NCBI RefSeq assembly: GCF_032854445.1
Contig: NC_088302.1
Coordinates: 27,431,080 to 27,495,079 of the forward strand
DNA: 64,000 bases
Source: Liolophura sinensis
Lineage: Eukaryota; Mollusca; Polyplacophora; Chitonida; Chitonidae
Direction: 5' to 3'
The position numbers and the translations under genes are program-made. The notes beneath the pieces were generated by a model, which did not search any database, was not told where the DNA came from, and saw only the letters and a program-made list of their open reading frames with translations. Shown piece by piece: positions 45,801 to 53,190 of the stretch; within the stretch, counting starts at the first letter, position 1; each line of letters begins with the position of its first letter.

Positions 45801-47075
45801 TCAATAAAGCGCGTTTACGAATCTACCATTCTGGATGTGCAGCATTGCGTCCATAATCACATAGAGATATACGTTCAACACGCCGGGATCTTCTCTCTCT
45901 TTCGTCACCTGTATCGTAATCCCCTCGCTGGTGTTCTGAACGCGCCTCACACTGCCATGCAGCTCGTCATCGTCGCTTGGCCGAAGGTCAAGCCAAAAGG
46001 CGTCCTTGTGTGTCAAGAACTCTTCCAGGGAGACGTCTGCCAGGCCTAAGTCTTTTACGACCCTGGCCACCTCAGGGTCCCGCTTCTTAAGGGGTGAGCT
46101 GGCGAAGAACCTCTGGACTTTGCCCAATTGCTGGTACGCCCGCATGCCCTGGCTGTACAGCTGATTGGGGACCCCTTCTATTGTGACTTGTACTTTGGTG
46201 ATCTTCGGGTTGTAGAAGGATTCCGACCACGGGGTTCTTTTAGCCTCGAACAGCATGAGGATGCCCTTCATTGCCCTCGCGGGCGTGTTCAGGTTTATGT
46301 TCCAGAGAGTATCAGACTTGTCCTTAACAAACTTTCGGTGGCGGAGGACGCGATCATACAGAATGGAGACGCCCCCGGCAAACTGGGTGCGGATCTGTCT
46401 AGCGAGCTCCTCATCGGTGACCATATCGAACTCCAGGCTGATGTTGTCGATGGTGTAAGTCGTGTCATCGTCTGTTGTCTTGATGAACCGGCTGTAATCG
46501 TTGAACGTCAGTTCGTACTCCAGTCGATCGGCCAAGGCACTCTGGTAGAATGGCATGTGGCTATCTAGAAGCTCAAAGTCTAGCGGGATGTGGAACCGGC
46601 TGCCAAAGGCGCGAGCGATGGCTTTTTCTCCAGCATTGTCGTCACTTGGGTCCTCCGTTCCGACTCGTAGTTTAAGCATGTTTTCGCTGCCGATGCCTTG
46701 GTAGGCCGCATTCCTCCGTTCGTTTTTGATCAGCCATAAGTCGCCGTAGCAATGAAACACATCAGAGTCGTCGATGGACATTACCTCATTCCCGCTGATT
46801 CTGATCGTGGTTTTCTTGACTACTGCGCGTCCGAGATTCCCGACCACAGTGGCGTTCGGGCCAGATGAATTGATCGTGATCGAGAAGGCCAAGCGCACGG
46901 TACCGGGCACAGTGACGTCATTTGGGACGAGGTTGGGGAAGCGGACCAAGAGTTGTTGATTCTGGTCGATCGTACTCGGGTTGTTGGTGACGACCAAGGG
47001 CTGCCGTACACCTTGTACCCCCCGAGGCTTACGGAGTGTTCTGAAAGGGTTTATCTTGCGTCCGTATGCATCCAT
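45801..47075 (-). CDS. mcp: Polinton major capsid protein (double jelly roll)
   Basis: An intact 424-codon gene. The start is taken at ATG 47075 (MDAYGRKINPF); an upstream in-frame ATG at 47102 adds nine residues. Visible family blocks include VVTNNPSTIDQNQQLLVRFP, NLGRAVVKKTTIRISGNEVM, then SIDDSDVFHCYGDLW, FNDYSRFI and a C-terminal KDAFWLDLR...LHGSVRRVQN. This is the DJR-type Polinton capsid protein that would form pseudo-hexameric capsomers. It is the first gene of the leftward block and is divergent from the gene at 47120 with about 45 bp between starts, so a bidirectional promoter is likely. It contains no stop or frameshift although the ATPase just downstream is broken. Confidence 0.92.
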   Translation of the reverse strand: MDAYGRKINPFRTLRKPRGVQGVRQPLVVTNNPSTIDQNQQLLVRFPNLVPNDVTVPGTVRLAFSITINSSGPNATVVGNLGRAVVKKTTIRISGNEVMSIDDSDVFHCYGDLWLIKNERRNAAYQGIGSENMLKLRVGTEDPSDDNAGEKAIARAFGSRFHIPLDFELLDSHMPFYQSALADRLEYELTFNDYSRFIKTTDDDTTYTIDNISLEFDMVTDEELARQIRTQFAGGVSILYDRVLRHRKFVKDKSDTLWNINLNTPARAMKGILMLFEAKRTPWSESFYNPKITKVQVTIEGVPNQLYSQGMRAYQQLGKVQRFFASSPLKKRDPEVARVVKDLGLADVSLEEFLTHKDAFWLDLRPSDDDELHGSVRRVQNTSEGITIQVTKEREDPGVLNVYLYVIMDAMLHIQNGRFVNALY

Positions 47076-47119
47076 TGTGTGTATTGAAGGTATACCTTGC
47101 ATTGTTTAATACGAGGATT
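47076..47119. promoter_or_regulatory. short divergent promoter region
   Basis: 44 bp between the capsid ATG (minus) and the ATG at 47120 (plus). AT-rich (GTGTGTATTGAAGGTATACC, TTGTTTAATACGAGG), including the palindrome GGTATACC at about 47089-47096. Promoter role is inferred from position only. Confidence 0.4.
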
Positions 47120-48480
47120 ATGGCAGACTTTAACTTTGATAATCCGGCGTTCGACAACGACGTCGAAGAGGACTACGCCCAAGACGATGTCAGAGAGGAC
47201 AACAAAACCTGCGACGAGCAGACCACTCTCCGTGCAGGTGGTGATATCCAGATCGGGGTGGTTCCGAGCAACAAAGCTTTGATGATGAGTTCCTCAAATC
47301 CCCAGAAGGAAGGATATTAGTGCAAGCCGTTAATGATTATTACAACAACTTGGAGGAGATGTATAAACTCACCCCCAAAAGTCTCACACGCCATTACATG
47401 AATTTTGAGATTAGCGAAGGGAAAGTGCGACTCAAGGCCTACCCCGAGGTGGACCTCATCAACAAACTAACAGGTAGACCGAAAAAACTCACAACAGTCG
47501 CCTCACAAAAATGAGGGGGTGATGCTATTCGAAAAGGGCTGGGCTTTACAGACTGGAACAGAAGTGAACCGACAACGTTGCATCCGAAAGCAGTCGCAGC
47601 CCTGGGGAAAGCGAGTTCAGAACTCGGTGCCGCGGCCGCCGAGTCAGAAACCATACCGCTGGAGGATTTAAACCAACCAGCGAAAAAGACCTCTGATGCT
47701 ATCCACACACTACTGGAAACAAGCTTGACAGATAGTGAGGTCTTGTGGGCTCTTGAAACGATAAACGACCCTCCTCTTCCCATCCGAGAACTTCTGGGGC
47801 TTGACAAGGCACTGCAGGCCTCGGAAGGCGAACACGCGAATAACCTCGCCAAGCTGTCAAGTCTCGATAAGTACATCGCAAAAGAAAAACGGAAGCTGGG
47901 GGAGGTCCCTGATGATAATAAAGCCTTGCGGAGCGAAATCGAAGACCGGATAAGGAATCTCGAGGACGAGAGGGTGGCCCGGGTCGAAGCAGCCTGTTTA
48001 AAGGGCGAAGCCCTGCGCACGCAAATACACCGCATCAAGCAAACGATCGATCGCATCCTACACAAGGATACCACTCTGGCCGAGCGCCTCCGCACCCTCT
48101 TCCGGGAGCAGGGAATAACCGTGGTCTCCATTCTCACGGCAATTGGGATGGCGATCTCGACACTGGGGCTAGCGATAAAGTTGGCGCTGACTGGCGGGTC
48201 CGGCGGGGCCATTCAGCCAACACCACCTCCACCCGACGGGCGTGGTCTTAAAGAATGGGTGATAAAGCATCTCCAGTCCTTGGCGCGCGCCCTTGGCAAG
48301 CTGGCTGGGAAGGCTGCCGCTGCGATTCCTGGTATTATTGGCAGTATCGTGTCCTGGCTACTGAACCTTCTCGGGAAAGCAGCTGGGTGGCTGGCCGAAA
48401 ATGTCTGGGCTCTAGTCATCGCAGTAGGTGGCCTCGTGGCTGTTCGCAATTATTTAACGCATAGTCCACAGCAGCAGTAA
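47120..48480 (+). pseudogene. Polinton long coiled-coil, C-terminal hydrophobic protein, disrupted
   Basis: Start ATG 47120 (MADFNFDNPAFDNDVEED, acidic). The frame shifts near 47265-47290 into one that continues with EMYKLTPKSLTRHY and KVRLKAYPEVDL. It has an in-frame TGA at 47512-47514 and then stays open to TAA 48480. Domains in order: acidic head, a small folded region, a long coiled coil (about 47800-48110, with RELLGLDKAL and EDRIRNLEDERVARVEA), a hydrophobic segment (VVSILTAIGMAISTLGLAI), a Gly/Pro linker and a C-terminal amphipathic/hydrophobic stretch (GIIGSIVSWLLNLLGKAAGW). Total would be about 450 residues. Function is unknown to me; the amphipathic C-terminus suggests a membrane-active virion protein. 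It converges on and overlaps the next gene by 27 bp. Confidence 0.75.
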
Positions 48481-49737
48481 GCCGATACCAACCCCAGCGA
48501 CGACGATGGCTGTCTTCTCCGAATCGTGATTCTTTTCTGCGGCGGGTGGTGGGACGCTTTCTTGTGGCTCAACGAGGGAAGATGGTGGGACGCTTTCTTG
48601 CAGCTTAACGTGGGAAGGTGGTGGGACGCTTTCTTGTGGCTTAACGATCCCGTGGAAATGTGCGCGCTTGTGCAAAGTGGGTGGCACTTTAGCGTTCACA
48701 CTCTCATTGGCGCCTAGCTTCTGGTCCTCTGTGGCCACGACGATTTTGTTGTTGTAGTTCGCCACATGGCCGATCTGCAGAAGCATGTCGCTGAGGGCCA
48801 TATATAGGCCTATGCCATACACAAAGTCTACAGCGCTCCCGGCATACTGTAACACGTCCTGGTAGCGTTTGATAGCAGACGGAAGGTCGATCGGAGAGGA
48901 AATAGCGTCTTCAACGTTCTCGGCAAACTGTTTTTGAGCGTCGAAGGCTGTGCCAGTGCCTAGAATACGCGCCCTTGTTTGCGCTTGGGCGCCTAGAATA
49001 GCCCACACGTATGTTCGGATGGAATAGTTTAGGCGCTTTACGCCCGGCTGCGTGAATCCTTGGGATTTGTCGGCAATGAACGACGCCCAAGCCTCCTCGG
49101 TGTCCTGCTGGATGTAGTCGACGTGGAGCGCTGTAGGCTTTCTAGAGAACGACATCCTGCTCGGATCGAAGGTCCCATCGCCAACGGGGCTGTAACCCGT
49201 TCTCGTGATATAGTAATATGCCACTCCGAGGCCGTGATTCACCCCACTGCGCCTCCAGTCTGTGTGCTTATCTACGCGGAATTCCCTACAAATCCTCTCA
49301 TAGGCCCTCTCGTTGTGATGGTTTTTGAAAGCCGCCCACGCTCTGTCTTGCGGCAGGGGGGCCTGGATCTCTTCCAAGATCCGCCTAACTTGGTAATACA
49401 CGTGGAACGTGTACAGGGCCTTTATTTGTTTGTCGGGGGCGAGAAGATGGTCTTTTACAGAGACGCTGCAGCCCGTGGTTGCGCACCAGACCGCGAAGTT
49501 CACTTGGTTCTGGCAGAATTGCATAGGATTGGTGTTCCAGGCCCGAACAATGTCATTGCTGGTTATCTGTGGCAGCCGGTACTTGGCCAACACATCTGTG
49601 AACTGGACTGGAAAGGCCTTCTTTTCATCGATGTAGATGTCAAATCGCGTGAGCTGCTCTGCGTGGGTTTGGATACTATGAAATGCCCCGGCCTTGTAAG
49701 TGGCCTCTCTATTGAACCTGTAAGCCTCGCTGTTCAT
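48454..49737 (-). CDS. conserved Polinton 427-aa protein with C-terminal anchor
   Basis: An intact leftward gene. The start is chosen at ATG 49737 (MNSEAYRFNREATYKAGAFH) because it does not overlap the divergent gene; upstream in-frame ATGs exist at 49755, 49770 and 49791. The body is a globular domain with QFTDVLAKYRLPQITSNDIV, FAVWCATTGCSVS and SGVNHGLGVAYYYITRTGYS. Near the C-terminus are three 12-residue repeats around QESVPP (36-bp DNA units, 48547-48655), then a single membrane segment (TAIVVAGVGIGLLLLW). I recognise it as a recurrent Polinton gene but know no function; a Pro-rich stalk and anchor fit a virion surface or membrane-tethered protein. Confidence 0.75.
   Translation of the reverse strand: MNSEAYRFNREATYKAGAFHSIQTHAEQLTRFDIYIDEKKAFPVQFTDVLAKYRLPQITSNDIVRAWNTNPMQFCQNQVNFAVWCATTGCSVSVKDHLLAPDKQIKALYTFHVYYQVRRILEEIQAPLPQDRAWAAFKNHHNERAYERICREFRVDKHTDWRRSGVNHGLGVAYYYITRTGYSPVGDGTFDPSRMSFSRKPTALHVDYIQQDTEEAWASFIADKSQGFTQPGVKRLNYSIRTYVWAILGAQAQTRARILGTGTAFDAQKQFAENVEDAISSPIDLPSAIKRYQDVLQYAGSAVDFVYGIGLYMALSDMLLQIGHVANYNNKIVVATEDQKLGANESVNAKVPPTLHKRAHFHGIVKPQESVPPPSHVKLQESVPPSSLVEPQESVPPPAAEKNHDSEKTAIVVAGVGIGLLLLWTMR
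48547..48655. repeat. 36-bp coding repeat, three copies
   Basis: GGGACGCTTTCTTG occurs at 48551, 48587 and 48623. It encodes the QESVPP repeats of the 427-aa protein on the minus strand. Confidence 0.92.
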
Positions 49738-49747
49738 CGTGGCTAAA

Positions 49748-51112
49748 ATGTTCATCACATTGTCTGACATTCTAAATGGGGCACAGCACACGCTGCCTCA
49801 TGCCCTTAACAACCTCGACGGCTGTCTTAAAACCGCCCTTCGCGAGATAACCTTCTACCCGGCCTGGGTGAACATCCCCACCGGAGTGGGCTTCTTGCTT
49901 GAGGGCAAACGTGGTGAAGTGCCGACGGGTTACTACAATGTCTGTACGCTGGACAAGGACATATTCCGCCTGCATGGGGTTTTTCTGGGATTGAATGAAG
50001 CCACGGGCCGCTTAGTCCTTACCCTCCCTAAAAATTCCATCATAACGCTCCTAGAGCTTGCCCCCATCTTAGGGTTCTCCGACGGGATTGCGCCCATAGG
50101 GGGGACTATGGAGGGTGAACAGCTACCTAACTTAGTCACACACAAAGAAGTCTTCGTGCATTTGGATGAACTGAGCACCTCAGAAAACGTGAGAATAACC
50201 TCAGATTTCGGTGGCGGTTCAACACTACTTCAGGCCATCGCCGTGACTGGTGAAGGGATAAACTGCGGGAAGACGGTTTCATTTACCAGCCCACAGTACA
50301 AAGCCTTGCGCGACGACTATATAACGCACTTGACCGTGGCACTTTCAGATAAAAACGGTAAGTATATTAATGTAGGATACCTCAGTGCTACCCTACAAGG
50401 CCAGGAAGGTAAAATCTACGCCTTCGAGTTTAAAAATGTTAAGTACATCCGCAAAAATATTGCGGGGAGGCTAGCAGAACCTGCTTCGAAGTTCATCACA
50501 TTTACTGACGCTCGAAATGGGGAAGTGCAAAGGCTGACTTTAATCCTTAACAACCTCGACGGCCGCCATAAAGTCGCCCTTCGCGAGATAACTTTCTACC
50601 CGAACTCGATGCATATCCCCACCGGAGTGGGCTTCTTGCTTGATGACGAACGTGTTGAAGTGCCAATGGGCGACTACAATCTCTGTAACCTGAAAAAGGC
50701 TATATTCCGCTCGCGTGGGGTTTCTCTGGAAGTAAATGAAGCTACGGGCCACCTAGTCCTTAGCCTCCCTAAAAATTCCATCATGAAAAAAGTTTTCAAC
50801 TCTGGAGTCTCTTTCATACCGTGGGTACCAGCCAACGCCTGTCATATATCTTTGGGTGTAAGAGATTACTTTACACTAGCTGCGGTGCCTGGTGTAGATC
50901 CTTTGCGTCTTGCCGCGCAAACCGATTTTAAACCCTCACTACTACTATCCCCTGGATCTATACTTATCTTCAACCTCATACTTGGCGCGGCCGAACAACA
51001 CCGTTGCACTTTGATTAAAATAAGGTGGCCTGCGGAGCACGATACAAAGGATCTCAGACTGATGATCAAATTACAGGCCGGAGCTCTCTCAAGGATATAC
51101 GAGTCGTCATAG
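49748..51112 (+). CDS. 454-aa Polinton protein, candidate minor virion protein, internally duplicated
   Basis: An intact rightward gene starting at ATG 49748 (MFITLSDILNG). About 95 residues at the N-terminus recur at residues 249-346: NNLDG...ALREITFYP, IPTGVGFLL, VP-G-YN-C-L, NEATG and LPKNSI appear in both. Short beta-rich segments and an 'FITL...ALREITFYP' opening resemble minor capsid/penton-type or attachment proteins of Polinton-like viruses, but I cannot assign it firmly. No membrane segment is visible. Its start is only 10 bp from that of the divergent 427-aa gene. The C-terminal third (LAAVPGVDPL to RIYESS) is single-copy. Confidence 0.7.
   Translation: MFITLSDILNGAQHTLPHALNNLDGCLKTALREITFYPAWVNIPTGVGFLLEGKRGEVPTGYYNVCTLDKDIFRLHGVFLGLNEATGRLVLTLPKNSIITLLELAPILGFSDGIAPIGGTMEGEQLPNLVTHKEVFVHLDELSTSENVRITSDFGGGSTLLQAIAVTGEGINCGKTVSFTSPQYKALRDDYITHLTVALSDKNGKYINVGYLSATLQGQEGKIYAFEFKNVKYIRKNIAGRLAEPASKFITFTDARNGEVQRLTLILNNLDGRHKVALREITFYPNSMHIPTGVGFLLDDERVEVPMGDYNLCNLKKAIFRSRGVSLEVNEATGHLVLSLPKNSIMKKVFNSGVSFIPWVPANACHISLGVRDYFTLAAVPGVDPLRLAAQTDFKPSLLLSPGSILIFNLILGAAEQHRCTLIKIRWPAEHDTKDLRLMIKLQAGALSRIYESS
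49751..50043 (+). repeat. internal duplication, copy 1
   Basis: TTCATCACATTGTCTGAC through AAAAATTCCATCAT. It pairs with 50492-50784 at a constant offset of 741 bp (247 codons) with no frame change; long stretches such as CCTTAACAACCTCGACGGC and GCCCTTCGCGAGATAAC are identical. Confidence 0.93.
50492..50784 (+). repeat. internal duplication, copy 2
   Basis: TTCATCACATTTACTGACG through AAAAATTCCATCAT, the downstream partner of 49751-50043. It begins at the codon equivalent to residue 2 of the gene, so the duplicated unit starts at the gene's own 5' end. Confidence 0.93.
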
Positions 51113-51130
51113 GGGGCGTTTCAAATCTCG

Positions 51131-51635
51131 ATGCAATCAATTTTGAGTGCGGTATACACCTTCGCCGCCTTCTTAGCCGCCGATGCCCTTGATTCGGCCA
51201 TGCTCGCGACCTGTTTTGGACTAGGGGTTGCAGGTGTGGGACTACTCACAACAATAATTGCAGCCCCTGCTGTCTTGGCTATGCAAGCTGCGGCCATAGC
51301 TTGCGGTGTCTTAAATGCCGCAGGAAAATTCGTTAGCCGCCGACTTCACGCAAAGGCCAAGAAACAGAACGATATACGGCTGTTGGCTGAAGCTAAACTT
51401 AACACTATCCATGCGCAGGTATCTACGGCATTATTGGATGCATCTTATTTCGGACGCAGAGTACAGGCAAGTCGTTTAGGAGCTCAAGAACTACTCTGAT
51501 CTGAAGCAGGAGATACGCGCTAAGTCTCGTAAGACATTCAACGCCGTAGAGATCGATGAAAGCACGAAAAAACAGCTTATAGATCGCGGCCGAAAACTAG
51601 CTCGGCAAGAGCTGAAAAACGCTCTTTCCGAATGA
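51131..51635 (+). pseudogene. Polinton small hydrophobic/helical protein, disrupted
   Basis: ATG 51131 opens MQSILSAVYTFAAFLAADAL, followed by a long hydrophobic region (GLGVAGVGLLTTIIAAPAVL) and a basic segment (KFVSRRLHAKAKKQ). Near 51445 the reading switches frame and continues with helical coding (LKNYSDLKQEIRAK, KKQLIDRGRKLARQELKNAL) to TGA 51633-51635. That second frame also has an in-frame TAG at 51477-51479. The intact part alone is 122 codons. The combination of two membrane-like helices and a charged helical tail recurs in invertebrate Polintons; function unknown. It lies 18 bp after the 454-aa gene. Confidence 0.65.
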
Positions 51636-51646
51636 TGTTCTGGGGG

Positions 51647-51877
51647 CTAGGGTTGTTGCCTCATTAGCGCGGGCAGCAGCCGGTTTTCATAATACTGCCG
51701 GATTGGCTCGGGGTGCTCCACCGAAGCGCACACGTCGTTGGTGAAGAGCTTCAACACGACGCGTCCGTCTTCAAACATGCTGTGGGTGACTTCTTTCTAG
51801 CCCCGCAAGTCTTGCACCGTGCCGACTAATTTCGCCCAAATAGGCTGGCTGGTCGTTTCCATCGTGGGAGATCCCAT
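51647..51877 (-). pseudogene. 76-codon right-end gene with one in-frame TAG
   Basis: It reads leftward from ATG 51877 (a second ATG lies five codons in) to TAG 51647-51649. Pieces include QPIWAKLVGTVQDL, then after an in-frame TAG (51797-51799) SMFEDGRVVLKLFTNDVCAS and IRQYYENRLLPAL. The frame is otherwise continuous. It is too short and broken to show as a long ORF, but the composition is clearly coding. It is convergent with the previous gene, 11 bp apart. Function unknown. Confidence 0.6.
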
Positions 51878-51903
51878 GATTATTCATTGTATTCGCTGTA
51901 TGC

Positions 51904-51925
51904 CTAATAAGAAATTTCGATAGCC
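51904..51925 (-). repeat. subterminal inverted repeat, right partner
   Basis: On the minus strand GGCTATCGAAATTTCTTATT, paired with 37770-37791. It lies only 20 bp inside the right TIR, whereas its left partner lies about 320 bp inside the left TIR. Confidence 0.7.
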
Positions 51926-51945
51926 ATCAGACCCTCCGCTGTGGG

Positions 51946-52017
51946 CTGGGGCCTCTATTTTGTTCTGGGGAGGGCCCCAGGGGGTGGTGTGCCAGAACTC
52001 CTATTCTGTATACTACT
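51946..52017 (-). repeat. Polinton right terminal inverted repeat
   Basis: It ends ...GGAGTTCTGGCACACC on the minus strand after AGTAGTATACAGAATA. It is the partner of 37374-37446. Confidence 0.95.
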
Positions 52018-52022
52018 CTAGG
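52018..52022. repeat. target-site duplication CTAGG, right
   Basis: CTAGG follows the last base of the right TIR and matches 37369-37373. Confidence 0.7.
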
Positions 52023-52107
52023 GTTTTGAACTGGAAAAACGGATGTAGAGTTACACTGAATAGCATGTCTTTATATGCGATTTACCATACATACATACAA
52101 AAAAATA

Positions 52108-52922
52108 ACGTCTCCCAGGAGAGCAGCAATTCGCGTCTCCCAAGGTAGTTCCGCACCTCTCCCAAGGTAACAGCCTCACGTCTCGTAAGCTAACAGTCCA
52201 TCACGTTTCCCAAGCTAACAGTCCCTCACGTCTACCAAGCTAACACTCCCTCACGTCTCCGAAGCTAACAGTCCCTCACGTCTCCCACTAAAACAGTCCC
52301 TCACGTCTCCCAAGCAAACAGACCCTCACGTCTCCCAAGCAAACAGCCCCTCACGTCTCCGAAGCTAACAGTCCCTCACGTCTCCCAAGAAAACAGTTCC
52401 TCATGTCTCCCAAGCTAACAGTCCCTCACGTCTCCCAAGCAAACAGTCCCTCACGTCTACCAAGCTAACAGTCCCTCACGTCTCCCAAGAAAACAGTCCC
52501 TCACGTCTCCGAAGCTAACAGCCCCTCACGTCTCCCGAGAAAACAGTCCCTCACGTCTCCCAAGCAAACAGTCCCTCACGTCTCCAAAGCAAACAGTCCC
52601 TCACGTCTCCCAAGCAAACAGTCCCTCACGTCTCCCAAGCTAACAGTCCCTCACGTCTCCCGAGAAAACAGTCCCTCACGTCTCCCCAGAAAACAGTCCC
52701 TCAAGTCTCCCAAGCAAACAGTCCCTCACGTCTCCCAAGCAAACAGTCCCTCACGTCTCCCGAGCAAACAGTCCCTCACGTCTCCCAAGCTAACAGTCCC
52801 TCACGTCTCCCGAGAAAACAGTCCCTCATGTCTCCCCAGAAAACAGTCCCTCAAGTCTCCCAATCAAACAGTCCCTCACGTCTCCCAAGCAAATAGTTCC
52901 TCACGCCTCGCAAGGTAACAGT
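52108..52922. repeat. 25-bp minisatellite, about 32 copies, 150-bp higher-order period
   Basis: The unit starts TCTCCCAAGC, continues (A/T)AACA and ends GTCCCTCACG, 25 bp. Variant units (CCCGAGAAAAC, CCCCAGAAAAC, TCAAGTCTCC) recur in the same order 150 bp apart (about 52631-52716 and 52781-52866), showing a six-unit higher-order repeat. Units at both edges are more diverged. It begins 91 bp outside the Polinton's right end. It is not a CRISPR array: there are no unique spacers. Confidence 0.95.
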
Positions 52923-53034
52923 AATAGTAATGTATCAGAAAATTGGTGAGAATAATAATAATTATAATCCAAACGATTTTAATCCGCATTCAAGTCTGAA
53001 TTCAAGCCTCCAATAATCCTAACAGATGATTGGG

Positions 53035-53190
53035 ATTCAAGCCTGAAAACCTGCGGATGGTCGTGGGTTTCTCAGGGCTCTGCCCGGTTTCCACCCACCA
53101 TAATGCTGGCCGCCGTCGTATAAGTGAAATATTTTTGAGCATGGCGTAATACGCTAATCAAATAAATAAATAAATAAATTCAAGCCTGAA
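53035..53190 (+). mobile_element. 5'-truncated SINE with target duplication
   Basis: The SINE body and tail span 53051-53178 (CTGCGGATGGTCGTGGGTTT to (AAAT)n). The flanking duplication TTCAAGCCTGAA at 53036-53047 and 53179-53190 is exact, showing target-primed insertion of an incomplete copy. Confidence 0.94.

Larger units (their letters stand above)
37374..52017. mobile_element. Polinton/Maverick element, 14,644 bp
   Basis: The element is defined by inverted ends starting AGTAGTATACAG, a flanking CTAGG duplication, and the full set of Polinton hallmark genes: protein-primed DNA polymerase B, rve integrase, FtsK/A32-type packaging ATPase, double-jelly-roll major capsid protein and several conserved companion genes. 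The size is at the lower end of the usual 15-20 kb. Coding is GC-richer than the AT-rich host DNA on both sides. About half the genes have frameshifts or stop codons, and a 1.9-kb element is inserted into one gene. So this copy is a fossil, but recent enough that three large structural genes stay open. Confidence 0.95.

Noticed and set aside
47439-48212. 257-codon minus-strand open frame
   Set aside because: Ser/Arg-rich shadow of the long coiled-coil gene on the plus strand.
49060-49746. 228-codon plus-strand open frame
   Set aside because: Antisense to the conserved 427-aa gene; no domain recognised.
37374-52017. Idea that in-frame TAA/TAG in polymerase and integrase reflect a reassigned genetic code
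   Set aside because: TAA, TAG and TGA all occur as interruptions, frameshifts are also present, and the intact genes use normal stops; ordinary decay explains it better.
52108-52922. Repeat array as a CRISPR
   Set aside because: Units are directly tandem with no unique spacers, in a eukaryotic context and without cas genes.
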